Below are positions 7,444 to 15,486 of a DNA stretch of 33,358 nucleotides, one piece after another. Below the pieces are notes generated by a model. That model did no database searches. It had not been told where the DNA came from and saw only the letters and a program-made list of their open reading frames with translations. Position 1 is the stretch's first letter. Every line of letters begins with the position of its first letter. The DNA comes from an uncultured Collinsella sp. (GTDB lineage: Bacteria; Actinomycetota; Coriobacteriia; Coriobacteriales; Coriobacteriaceae). Location: positions 1 to 33,358 of the forward strand of contig UQPI01000022.1 in assembly GCA_900542945.1 (NCBI GenBank). The letters are read 5' to 3'. The translations under genes were made by a program, and so were the position numbers.

Positions 7444-8220
7444 CTAGTAGCTCACCTGGCAGGGGATGCCGAGGGCGCGTACACGTGCGGCAATCTTGTC
7501 GAGCACCTCGGGCGCCGCTTTAGCAAGGCCGGCGACCGGTGTCTCGCGCGCCACCGTGTAGATGGTCGCTTCCTGCGGACGAATGCGCTTGAGCGCCGCG
7601 AGCCAAGGGCCGACGTACTCCTCGCCGGTGTTGTCGATGAGCTTGCCCCGGTGCTCGCCGCTCAAAAAGATCGTCTGGATAATAACGTGACCGTCAAAGC
7701 TCGCGAACGTCTCGATCTGGTGCTCGACGTCGTAGGGGCCAACAGGCTGGTCGAGCAGCTGGATAAACGCCGGGTCGACCGTATCGAGCTTAAGAATGTT
7801 GTCGTCGACCATCATGAGCGCATCGTGTACCTCGGGGCGGTCGGCGCGCGTGCCGTTGGAGAGCACGGCGATCTTGGAGTTCGGGGCAAGCTCGTCGCGC
7901 AGCGCGACGGCACCGGCGATGGCCTGCGGAAACTCCGGTGCGGCGGTGGGCTCACCGTTGCCGGCAAACGTGATCACATCGGGGAGCTCTCCCTCGGTTG
8001 CCATCTCGCGCAGCTTTGCCTCGAGTGCATCGAGCACCACGGCAGCCGTGTTATACGGCTCGTGGCAGGGGCGCTCGGCGTTGAGGCCGTTCTCGCAGTA
8101 GATGCAGTCGAACGTGCAGATTTTGCCGCTGGCCGGCATCATGTTGACGCCGAGCGAGAGGCCAAGGCGACGACTGCGAACGGGCCCAAAGATGGGGCTG
8201 GCATTCAAAAACGTAGACAT
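7444..8220 (-). CDS. Radical SAM protein (COG0731-like)
   Basis: A 258-residue radical SAM enzyme of unknown reaction. The cluster-binding CxxxCxxC is CTFDCIYC (C35, C39, C42). The start SPIFGPVRSRRLGLSLGVN (8-26) is typical of the small COG0731-like family; GNGEPT is the usual SAM-binding strand motif in these proteins. I place the start at 8220 because AGGAG then lies 9 bases upstream; an ATG two codons earlier (8226) is possible but only 3 bases from that site. No neighbour points to a substrate. Confidence 0.82.
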   Translation of the reverse strand: MSTFLNASPIFGPVRSRRLGLSLGVNMMPASGKICTFDCIYCENGLNAERPCHEPYNTAAVVLDALEAKLREMATEGELPDVITFAGNGEPTAAPEFPQAIAGAVALRDELAPNSKIAVLSNGTRADRPEVHDALMMVDDNILKLDTVDPAFIQLLDQPVGPYDVEHQIETFASFDGHVIIQTIFLSGEHRGKLIDNTGEEYVGPWLAALKRIRPQEATIYTVARETPVAGLAKAAPEVLDKIAARVRALGIPCQVSY

Positions 8221-8445
8221 AGGCATATGCTCCTCAAGACAATTGTGCCTAAGCATAGCATCGGCTCCAAAGCAAGGCGCGGGCTCTTGCTTTACAAGTT
8301 TCGTTTTTTCACGTCGCTCATGATGCCGTGCCATGAAAAGCCTCAGGTCGGGTACAGTTAATCTGTTAACAAGGCGTAAGGCAATGCGGGTCTATCCAAC
8401 CGTACTGACGTGCAACTGGATGGGCATTGACGATGGGAACACAGT

Positions 8446-9243
8446 ATGGATTTTGCGGTCGAGAATGCGGGCACCACGATTGCCTGCCGCGAGTATGCCG
8501 GCCCGGTTGTATCGTCCGATACACCCGCCTTGGTGTGCGTGCACGGCGCCTGCGTCGACGGTGCCTTTTTTGACGGTATCGCCCGCGAGCTCGCCTGTGA
8601 CTACCGCGTCATTGCCTACGACCGCCGCGGTTGCGGCGAGAGCGGCGACGCTGTAGACGGACGCTACGACCTCGCCGTCCAGGCTGCCGACCTGCAGGCC
8701 GTTATCGAGCATATTGGCGCTCCGGCAAACGTGCTCGCGCACAGTGCCGGTACGCTGGTGACCCTGGAGCTTCTCCGTGCAAACCCCGCCATAATCTCGC
8801 GTGCGATTCTGCATGAACCCGCCGTGACGGATGAGGGTGCCGGCCTGGGCGCGGCCCCGGTTTTGCTCGAGATGATCGCCGCGGGAAAGGTCTCCAGGGC
8901 ATTGCGGGCCTTCCTGGGCGCCATCGGCGATTCGGACCCTGAGGCCCCCAAGTTAACCGAGGCGGAAGCCAAACATGCCCTGCGCAACGGCCGCAGTTTC
9001 ATGGCGAACGAATACGGGATTACTATGACCTGCGTTCCCGATTGGAATAGCGTTCGCGCGTCAAAAACGGTGGCCGCTGTGCTCCTGGGCGAGCTCTCGA
9101 TTGGCACGCCCCGCGAGGCGGGCACGAGGATGGCGGCTGAGCTTTTGGACTGTCCGCTCGTAACGATTCCCGGGGCGCACAACGGCCTGCGCGATCGTCC
9201 GGCAGCGGCTGCCCGGGCTGTCCGTGGCATCCTGGGGTTCTAG
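8446..9243 (+). CDS. Alpha/beta hydrolase
   Basis: A 265-residue serine hydrolase of the alpha/beta fold, substrate unknown. The oxyanion loop is VHGACVDG (32-39), the nucleophile elbow is AHSAGT with S100 (Ala in place of the first Gly of GxSxG), and the catalytic His is probably H245 in GAHNGLRDRP. YDRRGCGESG (58-67) is the standard motif after strand 4. There is no signal peptide, so it is cytoplasmic. No strong ribosome site precedes the ATG. It is monocistronic. Confidence 0.82.
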   Translation: MDFAVENAGTTIACREYAGPVVSSDTPALVCVHGACVDGAFFDGIARELACDYRVIAYDRRGCGESGDAVDGRYDLAVQAADLQAVIEHIGAPANVLAHSAGTLVTLELLRANPAIISRAILHEPAVTDEGAGLGAAPVLLEMIAAGKVSRALRAFLGAIGDSDPEAPKLTEAEAKHALRNGRSFMANEYGITMTCVPDWNSVRASKTVAAVLLGELSIGTPREAGTRMAAELLDCPLVTIPGAHNGLRDRPAAAARAVRGILGF

Positions 9244-9393
9244 CACCCGCAATAGTCAAAACAGGCTCCATCCGCAAACGTTTCGGCCGTGTTAACAAAT
9301 GTGCTCAAAACCTCACGTCTGCGGCTTCAATCGCGCCGTCTGCCAACTCATAAAAATGTAACAGCATTCACGTGCCTACCTGCATCGGCAAGG

Positions 9394-9409
9394 TGTTACT
9401 CTTGTAACA
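9394..9409. promoter_or_regulatory. Palindrome TGTTAC-N4-GTAACA upstream of the HD-GYP gene
   Basis: A perfect inverted repeat with 6-bp arms lies 46-61 bp before the ATG of the HD-GYP gene; a further TGTAACA half-site is at 9357-9363. The positions suit an operator or activator site. The rest of 9244-9454 shows no gene. Confidence 0.4.
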
Positions 9410-9454
9410 TTTGGAACCCACCGCTACCATGCGAAACTATCGAAAGGGCCCCAT

Positions 9455-11335
9455 ATGCTCAATAATCACGAGGCCAATCTAACCGACGAGGAGGCTGCCG
9501 CCGAGGTCGCCCGTGTCGCGAAGACCTACCCCGTGGTACGTTTGCTGTCGGCCGATCAGATTAAGAGCGAGCCTAACTGCCTACTCGCCGGCGATCGGTG
9601 CCCTTGTCTGCGTCAGTCGAGCCTTGAGGCCTTGACAGATTCCGATGAGGTGTCGGAGCAACTGCTCAACGATGGCGTTGAGTACCGCGCCCATCTGCGC
9701 CCCCTGAAGGTCGAGGGCGAGCCTCATGTCCTGCTGATGGTGCGTCCGATCGATGAGCAAGAGGCTGCAGAAGAGGACCTTGTCTACACCGATGTGCTGA
9801 CGAGCGTGCACAATCGCCGATATTACGAGGAAAAGCTCCGCAACGCCCGCATGAATGCCGGCGTTGCGATGATCGACCTTGATGATTTTAGGGTCTTCAA
9901 CGATACGTGTGGCCGTCATGCCGGCGACCTTGCGCTCGGTGCTGTGGCGACAGCCATGCGCAGCAGAATCCGTTCGACTGACGAGCTTGTGCGCTATGGC
10001 TGCGACAAGTTTGTGGTTGTCATGTCCAATATTCCCTCCGATGACTTCACCCGTCGCCTGCATCAGGTGTCCGATGCCGTTCATTCCACGATTATTCCGG
10101 GCCATGAGTACGTGAGCTTGACGGCATGTGTTGGTGGCGTTCGCATTCATGGCGAGACGGTCGATGAGGGCGTTGGCCGCGCTGTCCAGTTACTGAGCCG
10201 CGCTAAGGCAAAAGCCGGTACGGTCGTGACCGATGCCGATTCCATCGAGGCCTTCCAAAGCGAAAAGCCTTTGGTGCTTATTGTCGATGACTCCGAGATG
10301 AACCGAGTCATTCTCAATGAGATGCTCAAGGACGAGTATTGTGTCCTCGAGGCCGATAACGGTCGTGCGGCGCTCGACATGGTCGACCGCTATGGCGATG
10401 AGTTGTCGCTCGTGCTGCTGGACATTATCATGCCGGGCATAAGCGGCTTTGAGGTGCTGGCCGATCTGTCACGCCGATCGGGCATCGACAATCTGCCTGT
10501 CATCATGATTTCGAGCGAAGATTCCGATGATATGGTTCTGCGCGCGTACGAGCTGGGCGCCTCAGACTATATCAACCGCCCGTTTGACTCCCGTATCGTG
10601 CGCCGCCGCGTAAACAACACCATCCGCCTGTACGCCAAACAGCGCCGCCTGACGAGCCTGCTGTCCCAGCAGTACAACGAGCGCGTCAAGAACAGTCGCA
10701 TGCTCATCGACATCATGGCCGGCGTCATGGAGCTTCGCAACGGCGAGAGCGGCAGGCACGTTACGAACATCGAGAAGCTGACCGAGCTGCTGCTTGGCTG
10801 TCTGGTCCAGCGTAGCGGCACGATCTCCCTCGACAATGAGGAACGCTCCACGATCGCCCTGGCTTCGGCGCTGCACGATATCGGCAAGATGTCGATTGAC
10901 GATGCGATTCTCAACAAGCCCGGGCGCCTCACGCCCGAGGAGTTCGAGATTATGAAGACGCATACCACGATTGGCGCCAACATGCTGCTTGAGCTGGGTA
11001 GCCATCACGCCGGCAATGCGCTTATGGAATATGCGTACCAGATTGCGCGTTGGCATCACGAGCGCTGGGACGGCAAGGGTTATCCCGATGGCCTTAAGGG
11101 CGACGAAATTCCCATCGCCGCGCAGGTGGTTTCGGTGGCTGACGTGTACGATGCCCTGACGAGCGTGCGCGTGTACAAGGACGCTATCCCGCACGAGGAG
11201 GCGATCCAGATGATCCTGGACGGTAAGTGCGGCACCTTTAACCCGCTGCTGCTCGACTGCCTGCTCGAGGTAAAAGACCGTATTGCCGAAACATTGGCGC
11301 GCCCTGCCGACGTCGTCGCGTTTCCCACGATTTAG
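9455..11335 (+). CDS. Degenerate GGDEF - receiver - HD-GYP signalling protein
   Basis: Probably a phosphorylation-controlled cyclic-di-GMP phosphodiesterase. Order: an N-terminal region (1-105) with Cys residues; a GGDEF-like domain (about 108-262) whose active motif reads GCDKF (182-186), so cyclase activity is unlikely; a receiver domain (272-390) with acidic D278/D279, phosphoacceptor D323 in LLDIIMPG and S353, but Arg (R375) in place of the usual Lys; and an HD-GYP domain (about 410-615) with H474/D475 in HDIGK, H534/H535, and the intact GYP at 542-544. The HD-GYP half looks catalytically complete. The Hpt gene follows 24 bp downstream and is the likely phosphodonor. No histidine kinase is in the window. 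Confidence 0.9.
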   Translation: MLNNHEANLTDEEAAAEVARVAKTYPVVRLLSADQIKSEPNCLLAGDRCPCLRQSSLEALTDSDEVSEQLLNDGVEYRAHLRPLKVEGEPHVLLMVRPIDEQEAAEEDLVYTDVLTSVHNRRYYEEKLRNARMNAGVAMIDLDDFRVFNDTCGRHAGDLALGAVATAMRSRIRSTDELVRYGCDKFVVVMSNIPSDDFTRRLHQVSDAVHSTIIPGHEYVSLTACVGGVRIHGETVDEGVGRAVQLLSRAKAKAGTVVTDADSIEAFQSEKPLVLIVDDSEMNRVILNEMLKDEYCVLEADNGRAALDMVDRYGDELSLVLLDIIMPGISGFEVLADLSRRSGIDNLPVIMISSEDSDDMVLRAYELGASDYINRPFDSRIVRRRVNNTIRLYAKQRRLTSLLSQQYNERVKNSRMLIDIMAGVMELRNGESGRHVTNIEKLTELLLGCLVQRSGTISLDNEERSTIALASALHDIGKMSIDDAILNKPGRLTPEEFEIMKTHTTIGANMLLELGSHHAGNALMEYAYQIARWHHERWDGKGYPDGLKGDEIPIAAQVVSVADVYDALTSVRVYKDAIPHEEAIQMILDGKCGTFNPLLLDCLLEVKDRIAETLARPADVVAFPTI

Positions 11336-11359
11336 TTTGACCAAAGGAGTTTTTGATTC

Positions 11360-11716
11360 ATGATTTCCATGCGTGAGGCGTATGAGAAGATCGGCGCTAA
11401 TTATGATGACGCGTGCGCTCGGCTGATGGGCGAGGAAATGCTTGCCCGCTTTGCCCTCAAGTTTTTGGATGACGAGAGCATGGACAAGCTGGAGGCCGCC
11501 ATGGCGGCAGGAGACGCCGAGAGTGCGTTTATGGCGGCGCATACGCTCAAAGGCGTGAGCCAGAACCTGGGATTCGATAATCTGTACGAGCCGGCGGTCG
11601 TGGTGACCGAAGCGCTGCGTGGTGCCGATGCCGTTGATGGTGCCCGCGAGGGAATGCATGCGCTGCAGCAGCAATATGCGGCTACGATGTCGGCCCTGCG
11701 CGAGGCGGCTGAATAG
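11360..11716 (+). CDS. Hpt domain phosphotransfer protein
   Basis: A free-standing 118-residue histidine phosphotransfer domain: a four-helix bundle with the phosphoacceptor H61 in AAHTLKGVSQNLGF. It should relay phosphate between a hybrid sensor kinase and a receiver, most likely that of the preceding gene. AAAGGAG sits upstream of the ATG. It begins 24 bp after the HD-GYP stop, so the two are probably cotranscribed. A 14-bp palindrome AAGCTTGCAAGCTT starts at 11717, immediately after the stop. Confidence 0.88.
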   Translation: MISMREAYEKIGANYDDACARLMGEEMLARFALKFLDDESMDKLEAAMAAGDAESAFMAAHTLKGVSQNLGFDNLYEPAVVVTEALRGADAVDGAREGMHALQQQYAATMSALREAAE

Positions 11717-11744
11717 AAGCTTGCAAGCTTTGATGACTATGAAA

Positions 11745-11800
11745 GTGGATAATCTCCCGTTTTAGGCCCGGTGGCGGCCTCAAAGTGGGAGATTATCCAC
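11745..11800. repeat. Long hairpin with 14-bp perfect arms
   Basis: GTGGATAATCTCCC (11745-11758) pairs exactly with 11787-11800. Inside the 28-base spacer, AGGCC and GGCCT pair again, giving an almost continuous stem of about 23 bp. No T-run follows on either strand, so it is a poor intrinsic terminator. The design matches the hairpins at 7336 and 19,954. Confidence 0.8.
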
Positions 11801-11892
11801 GCTCGTTCGATACGTGTCCAAAAATCCACGCTCACCCCTTCTGATTAGTGAATGGCCTATGCGCACTGGCGGGGCTTTCCGCATGCAATCCA

Positions 11893-11926
11893 TATCGTTG
11901 TTCGATAAACTGTTCGAATAACGATA
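11893..11926. promoter_or_regulatory. Two TATCG-N5-CGATA-type operator sites upstream of the DUF2975 gene
   Basis: TATCG-TTGTT-CGATA (11893-11907) is a perfect inverted repeat. A related site, in the opposite orientation, occupies 11912-11926 (reads TATCG-TTATT-CGAAC on the minus strand). They are 20 bp before the DUF2975 start. A third site occurs in the ABC transporter promoter at 12937. The HTH protein encoded at 12516 is the obvious candidate to bind them. Confidence 0.5.
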
Positions 11927-11946
11927 GAGCCGATGAGGGTGAGTGT

Positions 11947-12507
11947 ATGTCCAACAGCGTTCAGCGTATGGCCAAGGCGGGCGAAAATATCAGGAAGCTT
12001 GGTTTTTGCATGGCAGCCGTTTTTGCAGGGATGCTCGTTGCTTTTGCCGCGTTGGTTGTTTACGTGATCTGGTATGCGGTTGCAAACGGTGCTTCTGTTG
12101 ATTCTTTCGGTGTCGTGACGCTTCTCAATGGCGGGTGCATCGTTATCCCAAGCGGACTGTGCCTGGCACTCGTCGTGGGTATTTCGCTTGTCGTTTTGTG
12201 CGGGATCAGCCGTAACATCTCGCGGGGCGTCTCGCCCTTTACCAAGACGCATGTACGGCTTATCCGTGTTCTCGCGCTTGCCTTTGCTGCTAACGCCGCG
12301 GTTTCGCTTGTTGGTGCCTATGGATCGGTCAATCTCACCATTGGCGGACTGGAGCTTTACATCGTGCCTCATTCCTTCGTTATTGAGATTTGCCAAGGCA
12401 TTGCCTTTGATGCGGGGTCGCTTATCGGCGCGGTTGTCTGTTTGTTTATCTCGGCGATCTGGAGTTATGCCTCGCTGCTCCAGGAGCAGTCTGACGAGCT
12501 TGTGTAG
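11947..12507 (+). CDS. DUF2975-type membrane protein
   Basis: A 186-residue protein with four predicted membrane helices (about 18-40, 60-85, 108-130 and 152-176) and short polar ends, resembling DUF2975 proteins. Function unknown; family members are nearly always paired with a small HTH regulator, as here. The start at 11947 is chosen because it lies 20 bp after the operator pair and starts directly before the charged MSNSVQRMAKAGENIRKL segment; an upstream in-frame ATG would put the operators inside the gene. Its base composition is visibly less GC-rich than that of neighbouring housekeeping genes. Confidence 0.72.
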   Translation: MSNSVQRMAKAGENIRKLGFCMAAVFAGMLVAFAALVVYVIWYAVANGASVDSFGVVTLLNGGCIVIPSGLCLALVVGISLVVLCGISRNISRGVSPFTKTHVRLIRVLALAFAANAAVSLVGAYGSVNLTIGGLELYIVPHSFVIEICQGIAFDAGSLIGAVVCLFISAIWSYASLLQEQSDELV

Positions 12508-12515
12508 GAGGAAGC

Positions 12516-12845
12516 ATGAGCTATCTCATTATCGAGCTTGAGACGCAGCTGCTTAAGACCGGAAAGACCAGTTCTGATCTGATTCGGGCGACGGGGCATA
12601 CTCCGGCTAATATTTCAAAGCTTAGAAACGGAAAGATAAAAGCTATTCGCCTAAAGACGCTCCTCGATATCTGTGATGAGCTTGATTGTCAACCGGGAGA
12701 TATTATTCAGCGCGTGAGTGAGAAAGAGCTTGAGGAGCTTATTGTTGAGCGTGCAAAAAACGTTGTGAGGCAGATGCGGGATGGCGGAGGCAATGAGGCG
12801 TCGCTTCCGACATCAGTCTTTGCTGTCGATTTGAGCGACGAGTAG
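12516..12845 (+). CDS. Small HTH regulator (YozG-like, Cro/CI fold)
   Basis: A 109-residue DNA-binding protein. Residues 1-70 form the Cro/CI-type HTH (recognition region around TGHTPANISKLRNGKIKAIRLKTL, then LLDICDELDCQPGDII, which is characteristic of the YozG group). A charged C-terminal tail follows. It sits 8 bp after the DUF2975 gene, whose stop codon is part of the TAGGAGG ribosome site. Likely role: control of this operon and of the adjacent ABC transporter through the shared operator. No phosphoacceptor or ligand domain is visible. Confidence 0.83.
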   Translation: MSYLIIELETQLLKTGKTSSDLIRATGHTPANISKLRNGKIKAIRLKTLLDICDELDCQPGDIIQRVSEKELEELIVERAKNVVRQMRDGGGNEASLPTSVFAVDLSDE

Positions 12846-12885
12846 CTTAAGGCGAACAACTAAAACGAAATATCAGCGTGAAGGG

Positions 12886-12915
12886 ACCCGTGTCTAACAC
12901 GGGTTCTTTCTTTTA
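12886..12915 (+). terminator. Intrinsic terminator after the HTH gene
   Basis: ACCCGTG (12886-12892) pairs with CACGGGT (12898-12904), followed by TTCTTTCTTTT. It separates the DUF2975/HTH operon from the ABC transporter operon. Confidence 0.88.
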
Positions 12916-12922
12916 GATTATC

Positions 12923-12953
12923 TTGACAAATATAAGTTATCGAAAAACAATAA
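12923..12953 (+). promoter_or_regulatory. ABC transporter promoter with overlapping operator
   Basis: A consensus -35 TTGACA (12923-12928) is followed 17 bases later by AACAAT (12946-12951) as a weak -10. An inverted repeat TTATCG-N5-CAATAA (12937-12953) overlaps the spacer and -10, and matches the operator upstream of the DUF2975 gene at 14 of 16 positions. A repressor here would block RNA polymerase. Confidence 0.55.
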
Positions 12954-12989
12954 TAACTATGGAACACGATAAAGTAAAGAAGGAACGAT

Positions 12990-13751
12990 ATGAGCGGTTT
13001 TGCTATCAAGCGGAACGGAAGGCCAATGAACGCATCAACGATAAGGCTATCAAGGGTGTCAAAGCGCTACGGGAAACGGCGCGTTTTGCATGACGTTTCC
13101 TTCGAGGTGGATCAGTCTGAGCTTTGCGCCCTTGTTGGTGCAAACGGGGCGGGCAAAAGCACGCTTATTAAAATCGTCCTTGGCATCTGTGAGCCATCGT
13201 CGGGGAGCGTGGAGCTCTTTGGAGGCAAGTCGAAAAAAGAGCTGAGCTTGATGCGGACGCGTGTCGGCTATGTGCCAGATTCCTGCGGAGCATACCAATC
13301 CCTCAGTGCGGCTGAGAATCTTCGGATCCGATGTGCGGAATGGGGGCTCGATGAGAAACGTGAGGTTCCTCGCGTCTTGGGCCTGGTCGGGCTGGACGTC
13401 GATGAGAAAAAGAGCGTGAGCAGTTTTTCTCTGGGAATGAAACGGCGACTGGATATAGCTACGGCTTTATTGGGCGACACCGACGTACTAATTTTCGATG
13501 AGCCGGCAAATGGATTGGATCCGTTGGGCATCGAGAGTATATGGGCCCTTATCGGTCGATTGAATCGAGAGCAGGGTAAGACCATGCTCATCTCTAGTCA
13601 TGATTTGGATGAGTTGGCATCGGTTGCAACAAGTTGCGTGTTTCTTCATGACGGTGAACTGCTGAAAAAGGAATCGATGGATGTCATAAGGGATGAGGCG
13701 TCGTCCCTAAAAGAGTATTACAGGCGCTTGATGAAGGCGGTCTCGCTATGA
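12990..13751 (+). CDS. ABC transporter ATP-binding protein (BcrA/LanF-like)
   Basis: ATPase of a three-gene exporter, of the type used for peptide-antibiotic resistance or lantibiotic self-immunity. The 253-residue protein has Walker A GANGAGKST (50-58), the family's divergent signature FSLGMKRRLDIA, Walker B VLIFDEPANGLDP, and the H-loop SSHDLDEL. The SLGMKxRL signature is typical of the BcrA/LanF branch. AAGGAA precedes the ATG at 12990; a second start at 13026 is possible. It overlaps the next gene by 4 bases (ATGA). No lantibiotic precursor or synthetase gene is nearby, so a resistance or regulatory-export role is more likely than immunity. Confidence 0.87.
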   Translation: MSGFAIKRNGRPMNASTIRLSRVSKRYGKRRVLHDVSFEVDQSELCALVGANGAGKSTLIKIVLGICEPSSGSVELFGGKSKKELSLMRTRVGYVPDSCGAYQSLSAAENLRIRCAEWGLDEKREVPRVLGLVGLDVDEKKSVSSFSLGMKRRLDIATALLGDTDVLIFDEPANGLDPLGIESIWALIGRLNREQGKTMLISSHDLDELASVATSCVFLHDGELLKKESMDVIRDEASSLKEYYRRLMKAVSL

Positions 13752-14572
13752 AGCGGGCGATCCATCCCATAAAGGCAGATATGATGCGTTTGCACAGGAT
13801 ATTTCCGGCGAAGTTTGGTCTTGCGCTTATGCTGGCGTTCGGCCTTCTCTTCGGCATCTTTCTAAAAAACGGAACAACGTTGCTCGCCTTTGGCTATGGC
13901 GTTTGTGGGGAGGATATTGGTTTCCTCTGGAATGCAATCGATCCTTCTGCGCCTGATGAGTCCCTTGCGCGCAGCGCTTTTGCCGGTACATCCCTGTTCG
14001 TTCCACTCATCGTTTGTTTGGTGCTTTTACAGGAGCATGGCTATAAAGAGGGGCACCGAATTTCTTCGGCAAGAGGTCTCAACCGCTTTTATGGGGCTCT
14101 AGCCCATGCATTTTCGTCTGCTTTAATAATTGGCGCAGCGTATAGCGCGCTTTGCCTTCTTCTTTTTGCAATAGCCATAATACGTGGAGGGCATAACTAC
14201 TCGCACAACATACTAACTGTATTTTTGCCTGCAATGATAGTCAACGCCGTATTGGTGATATCGGTTGCGCTGGAGACGGTGACCATCTATCGGATAACGG
14301 GCAGCGCTGTATTGAGCGGGGCCGTGGTGATAATCGGATTTGTCATGAGCTTGACGCTCTACGGAGCCTTCCTTCAGGCACCTATACCATCCTTGCGATG
14401 GATCTTCTTCCTTCCGGGGCCGTACCTTGGAGTCGGATGTGCCCTTGGGTATAGCGATATGGGGCAGCTGACGCTTCTGGGATATGGCGTGGCAGCCAGC
14501 TGTCTATCGGTATTGATTTACGCTCTCTTGAGCTTTCGCGCTGGGGGTGTGCTCAATGGCTCGTCAGATTAA
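13748..14572 (+). CDS. ABC transporter permease, first subunit (LanE/LanG-like)
   Basis: A 274-residue protein with about six hydrophobic segments (near 22-41, 80-95, 120-147, 158-180, 190-212 and 245-268), arranged as in ABC-2/LanE-type permeases. A hydrophilic stretch at about 50-78 would lie outside the membrane. It overlaps the ATPase gene by 4 bases and the next permease gene by 17 bases, so all three are translationally coupled. Sequence-level family assignment rests on the gene order ATPase-permease-permease, because the sequence itself has no diagnostic motif. Confidence 0.75.
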   Translation: MKRAIHPIKADMMRLHRIFPAKFGLALMLAFGLLFGIFLKNGTTLLAFGYGVCGEDIGFLWNAIDPSAPDESLARSAFAGTSLFVPLIVCLVLLQEHGYKEGHRISSARGLNRFYGALAHAFSSALIIGAAYSALCLLLFAIAIIRGGHNYSHNILTVFLPAMIVNAVLVISVALETVTIYRITGSAVLSGAVVIIGFVMSLTLYGAFLQAPIPSLRWIFFLPGPYLGVGCALGYSDMGQLTLLGYGVAASCLSVLIYALLSFRAGGVLNGSSD

Positions 14573-15374
14573 AAGACTTCTCCAGTCAGAATTGAAGCAT
14601 GTGAGCAAATGGGCGTACGCCTTAATCCTGGTAATTTATGCGTACATGGTGATATTGCAGCTTAATTCTTTCCCGATGTGGTTCTGTAGCCTCCGTGAGA
14701 ACAGTTTCTTGGGTTTTTTCCCAGACCCGACGCTTCGGCTATCGGCGGAGGATGTCCTTCTGTTTGGCAATGCAGAGGTTTTTCGCGGTCTGCTGTTCAA
14801 CGTAGCCCCGTTGGCCCATGCATTGTTCTTTCCGTTCATCGCGGCTTGCATTGTGCCGCGCTTTGTCAGTTCGGGCTTTGTCGAGGAACCGTGGGGGTTG
14901 TCGGAGGCTCGGGGAGGGAAGCGTGTGTGCGCTATCGTTGCGCGAGTGGTGCTATCTTCTTTTGCCCTTTTGGGCGCGTTTATCCTGACGAGTGTCGTTT
15001 TGTACTGTCTTAACTGCGCGATCGTTTTGGATGCTCAGCAGTATTTCAACCTGCATGTATTTTGCTATCGACTTGTTCTTGCTGCCGCCGCCTGCCTTGC
15101 ATACGTGGTTTCTTGCGTAATCGTTGTTTCCTATTTTGGGTCCGGCTTCGGTCCGATTGGCATGCTGTTGCTTGTCAACGTTGTAGCGATCTACATACAG
15201 CTCGGGGTCAATTCCATGCTTCCGCTTCCAGCCTCGATGCTCATGTGGATTTGCGGCGTGACCCCGTTGGGGAATGGTCAATGCATCTCGATTTTAATTG
15301 ACTGCCTAATAAACGTAGCAAGCGTTTTTACCATCTGCTTTACCGTCGACCGATTGCGGTCGAGATTTCTTTGA
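14556..15374 (+). CDS. ABC transporter permease, second subunit (LanG-like)
   Basis: A 272-residue membrane protein with roughly six hydrophobic segments (about 19-36, 87-105, 130-152, 165-192, 198-220 and 240-260). The ATG at 14556 is preferred over the upstream GTG at 14547 because GGGGGTG lies 8 bases before it. The pair of unlike permeases with one ATPase is typical of LanFEG-type transporters. The gene is the last of the operon and converges on the amidotransferase-type hydrolase gene. Confidence 0.75.
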   Translation: MARQIKRLLQSELKHVSKWAYALILVIYAYMVILQLNSFPMWFCSLRENSFLGFFPDPTLRLSAEDVLLFGNAEVFRGLLFNVAPLAHALFFPFIAACIVPRFVSSGFVEEPWGLSEARGGKRVCAIVARVVLSSFALLGAFILTSVVLYCLNCAIVLDAQQYFNLHVFCYRLVLAAAACLAYVVSCVIVVSYFGSGFGPIGMLLLVNVVAIYIQLGVNSMLPLPASMLMWICGVTPLGNGQCISILIDCLINVASVFTICFTVDRLRSRFL

Positions 15375-15412
15375 TTGTTTGTGAGGGATAAACATACCGA
15401 GCGTATCAAATA

Positions 15413-15451
15413 CAGGGGGGGCGGGCACCGTGGCTGGTGTCCGCCCCCCCC
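15413..15451. terminator. G-tract hairpin between convergent genes
   Basis: ACAGGGGGGGCGGGCACC and GGTGTCCGCCCCCCCCTG pair as a stem of about 17 bp including seven G:C pairs in a row. No T-run follows on either strand; its position between two convergent stop codons is the main reason to call it a terminator. Confidence 0.5.
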
Positions 15452-15486
15452 TGGCTTAGGAGGCTTTAACTTGTGTAGCTTGCGAG

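Noticed and set aside
11848..11946. Longer DUF2975 protein starting at 11848
   Set aside because: It would place the twin operator sites inside the coding region and add Cys-rich residues unlike the family.
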